NCBI GenBank assembly: GCA_023388235.1
Contig: JAEWGQ010000347.1
Location: forward strand, 1 to 7,268
Direction: 5' to 3'
DNA: 7,268 nucleotides
Source of the DNA: Actinomycetes bacterium
GTDB taxonomy: Bacteria > Actinomycetota > Actinomycetes > Actinomycetales > Cellulomonadaceae
A program made the translations under genes and the position numbers. How positions within the stretch are numbered: position 1 is the first letter of the stretch; each line of letters starts with the position of its first letter. The notes under the pieces are model-generated. The model saw only the letters and a list, made by a program, of their open reading frames with translations. It was not told the origin of the DNA and ran no database searches. Positions 6,555-7,268 of this stretch are shown piece after piece.

Positions 6555-6562
6555 GGGTCTCC

Positions 6563-6591
6563 ACTCTACGAGCGGGCGCCGACACGCTCAT
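6563..6591 (-). promoter_or_regulatory. Candidate sigma-70-type promoter of mfd
   Basis: TAGAGT on the minus strand (6563-6568) fits the TAnnnT -10 pattern of actinobacterial housekeeping promoters in an otherwise very GC-rich gap. With a 17-bp spacer the -35 position is ATGAGC (6586-6591), matching TTGACA at only 3 of 6 positions. A start near 6557 would give a leader of about 63 nt. No LexA-type SOS box is visible beside it. Confidence 0.4.
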
Positions 6592-6611
6592 CCCGGCAGG
6601 TCGGCGGCGCG

Positions 6612-6627
6612 GGGCGCCGGGGCGCCC
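6612..6627 (-). terminator. Candidate terminator hairpin after the acetyltransferase gene (no T-tract)
   Basis: A perfect 6-bp GC stem (GGGCGC / GCGCCC) with a 4-nt loop lies 13 nt past the acetyltransferase stop. It is in the right place to separate that operon from mfd. No T-run follows, and the surrounding DNA is almost pure G+C, so chance pairing is likely enough to keep confidence low. Confidence 0.3.
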
Positions 6628-6640
6628 GGGCCGGGGCGCG

Positions 6641-7159
6641 TCAGTACCGCTCGGGCCCGTAGTCGATGCGGTAGTGCTGCTCGCGCGGGCGCTCCCCGAT
6701 CGGGCGCGCCGGCACGCCGCCCACGATCGTCCACGGCGGCACGTCCTCGGTCACCACGGCCCCGGCGGCGACGACCGCGCCCTCGCCGATCGTCACCCCG
6801 CGGACGACGGTCGCGCGGCTCGCGAGCCAGGCGCGGTCGCCGATGACGATGGGCCCGAGGCGGCCCGCGAACCCCGGGTCGCGCAGGTCGTGGTCGGCGG
6901 TGACGAGCAGCACGTGGCTCGCGATCACCACGTCCCAGCCGATGTCGATGCCGCCGCGGGCGTCCACCTGGCAGAACCGCCCCACGTGGCAGCGCCCCGC
7001 GATCCGCAGGTTGCCGGGCTCCAGCACCTCCGAGCCGCCGAACAGGTAGACGTGCTCCCCCAGGTCGGCGCCCAGCGCCCGCAGCGCGCGCAGGCGCAGC
7101 GCGTTGCTGGGCACGTGCGTCAGCACCCGGTTGAACACGAGCTCTCCGCGTCGTCCCAC
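6641..7159 (-). CDS. Hexapeptide-repeat (left-handed beta-helix) acetyltransferase
   Basis: A 172-aa acyltransferase of the maltose O-acetyltransferase/WcaF-like group, expected to move an acetyl group from acetyl-CoA to a hydroxyl of a sugar or cell-surface polysaccharide precursor in the cytosol. An N-terminal helical part (about 1-33) is followed by hexapeptide rungs from about 35 on (NLRIAG, HVGRFC, IDIGWDVVIASHV). VTADHDLRD (86-94) carries the likely catalytic His90, followed by IVIGDRAWLASRATVVRGVT (104-123), IGEGAVVAAGAVVTEDVPPW (124-143) and the classic closing element VGGVPARPIG (146-155). The C-terminus ends in an Arg/Tyr-rich tail (YRIDYGPERY). The GTG start at 7159 has GGGGAGGA 8 nt upstream. 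The previous gene stops one base earlier, so the two are co-transcribed, consistent with a polysaccharide or glycan cluster continuing upstream. The exact acceptor cannot be read from the sequence. Confidence 0.92.
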   Translation of the reverse strand: MGRRGELVFNRVLTHVPSNALRLRALRALGADLGEHVYLFGGSEVLEPGNLRIAGRCHVGRFCQVDARGGIDIGWDVVIASHVLLVTADHDLRDPGFAGRLGPIVIGDRAWLASRATVVRGVTIGEGAVVAAGAVVTEDVPPWTIVGGVPARPIGERPREQHYRIDYGPERY

Positions 7160-7160
7160 G

Positions 7161-7268
7161 TCAGCCGTCCTCCCCGCGGGCCGCGCCCGCGTGCTCGCGC
7201 ACGTGCCCGGTGCCGTCGCGCAGGCGGGCCGCGACCGCCGCCGGCACGTGCGCGCGGCGCACCACGGC
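7161..7268 (-). CDS. C-terminal end of an unidentified protein (partial)
   Basis: The frame is open from the window edge to a TGA at 7161-7163 and gives the last 35 residues of a protein: an Arg/Ala/Val-rich segment with HVPAAVAARLRDG and an end in GEDG. All codons end in G or C, as in the neighbouring real genes. The stop is one base before the acetyltransferase GTG, and that gene's Shine-Dalgarno lies inside this frame, as expected in a tight operon. I do not recognise the family from so short a tail. A glycosyltransferase or another glycan-biosynthesis protein would suit the context, but that is a guess. Confidence 0.6.
   Translation of the reverse strand, partial: AVVRRAHVPAAVAARLRDGTGHVREHAGAARGEDG
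7168..7175 (-). promoter_or_regulatory. Shine-Dalgarno of the acetyltransferase gene
   Basis: GGGGAGGA on the minus strand, 8 nt before the GTG at 7159. It supports GTG as the start and lies within the last codons of the upstream gene. Confidence 0.7.

Noticed and set aside
2776..6591. A 1271-codon frame on the minus strand overlapping all of mfd in another register
   Set aside because: Its translation is a monotonous Arg/Ala/Gly/Pro string with no recognisable domain. High third-position GC in mfd removes stops from the shifted frame.
6495..6640. SOS (LexA) box controlling mfd
   Set aside because: No sequence close to the actinobacterial pattern TCGAAC-N4-GTTCGA is present upstream of mfd.
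2949..6662. A 1237-codon plus-strand frame antisense to mfd
   Set aside because: Its composition (Arg, Leu, Val, Asp, His) mirrors mfd codons read backwards. It has no motifs and no ribosome binding site, and mfd explains the DNA fully.
6641..7159. Serine acetyltransferase (CysE) for the hexapeptide protein
   Set aside because: The long CysE N-terminal domain is absent. The TADHD catalytic segment and closing VGGVPAR element fit the sugar/maltose O-acetyltransferase group better.
1..7268. CRISPR array, tRNA, rRNA, insertion sequence or phage remnant
   Set aside because: No regularly spaced repeats, no tRNA-like cloverleaf or CCA end, no transposase or integrase motifs, and no terminal inverted repeats were seen on either strand.

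Overview
The window looks like chromosomal DNA from a high-GC actinobacterium. By eye it is about three quarters G+C, and the coding frames end almost every codon in G or C. The set mfd, a SurA-type lipoprotein and mazG, together with the protein sequences, points to Micrococcales (Cellulomonas and relatives); this placement is an inference without a database search. All genes I can support are on the minus strand, so transcription runs from high to low coordinates.

In transcription order the layout is as follows. (1) 7161-7268 holds the last 35 codons of an unidentified gene. (2) 6641-7159 encodes a left-handed beta-helix (hexapeptide-repeat) acetyltransferase, starting one base after the preceding stop; these two look like the end of a surface-polysaccharide operon. 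(3) 6495-6640 is a 146-nt gap with a GC hairpin just past the acetyltransferase stop, then a candidate -10 box and a foldable leader for mfd. (4) 2850-6494 encodes a complete Mfd transcription-repair coupling factor of 1214 aa. (5) 2769-2849 is an 81-nt gap with a perfect 9-bp stem-loop covering the mfd stop and a possible 13-codon minicistron. (6) 2226-2768 encodes a 180-aa lipoprotein resembling a SurA N-terminal domain without a PPIase domain. (7) 1531-2229 encodes a MazG-family NTP pyrophosphohydrolase whose GTG start overlaps the lipoprotein stop. (8) 1389-1530 is a 142-nt gap with two hairpins and a palindrome resembling a DosR/DevR box. (9) 1-1388 encodes the alpha subunit of the proton-translocating NAD(P) transhydrogenase, cut by the window edge within its membrane domain.

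mfd, the lipoprotein gene and mazG probably form one transcription unit joining transcription-coupled repair with nucleotide-pool cleaning. pntA probably begins a separate unit (pntB expected beyond coordinate 1) that balances NADH and NADPH.

I see no mobile element, CRISPR array, tRNA, rRNA or convincing plus-strand gene, and no clear new multi-gene system. The points most worth checking are in the intergenic regions (the palindrome before pntA, the structured mfd leader, the hairpin on the mfd stop), plus the shortened second domain of MazG and the unusual flanks of the mfd-mazG block.
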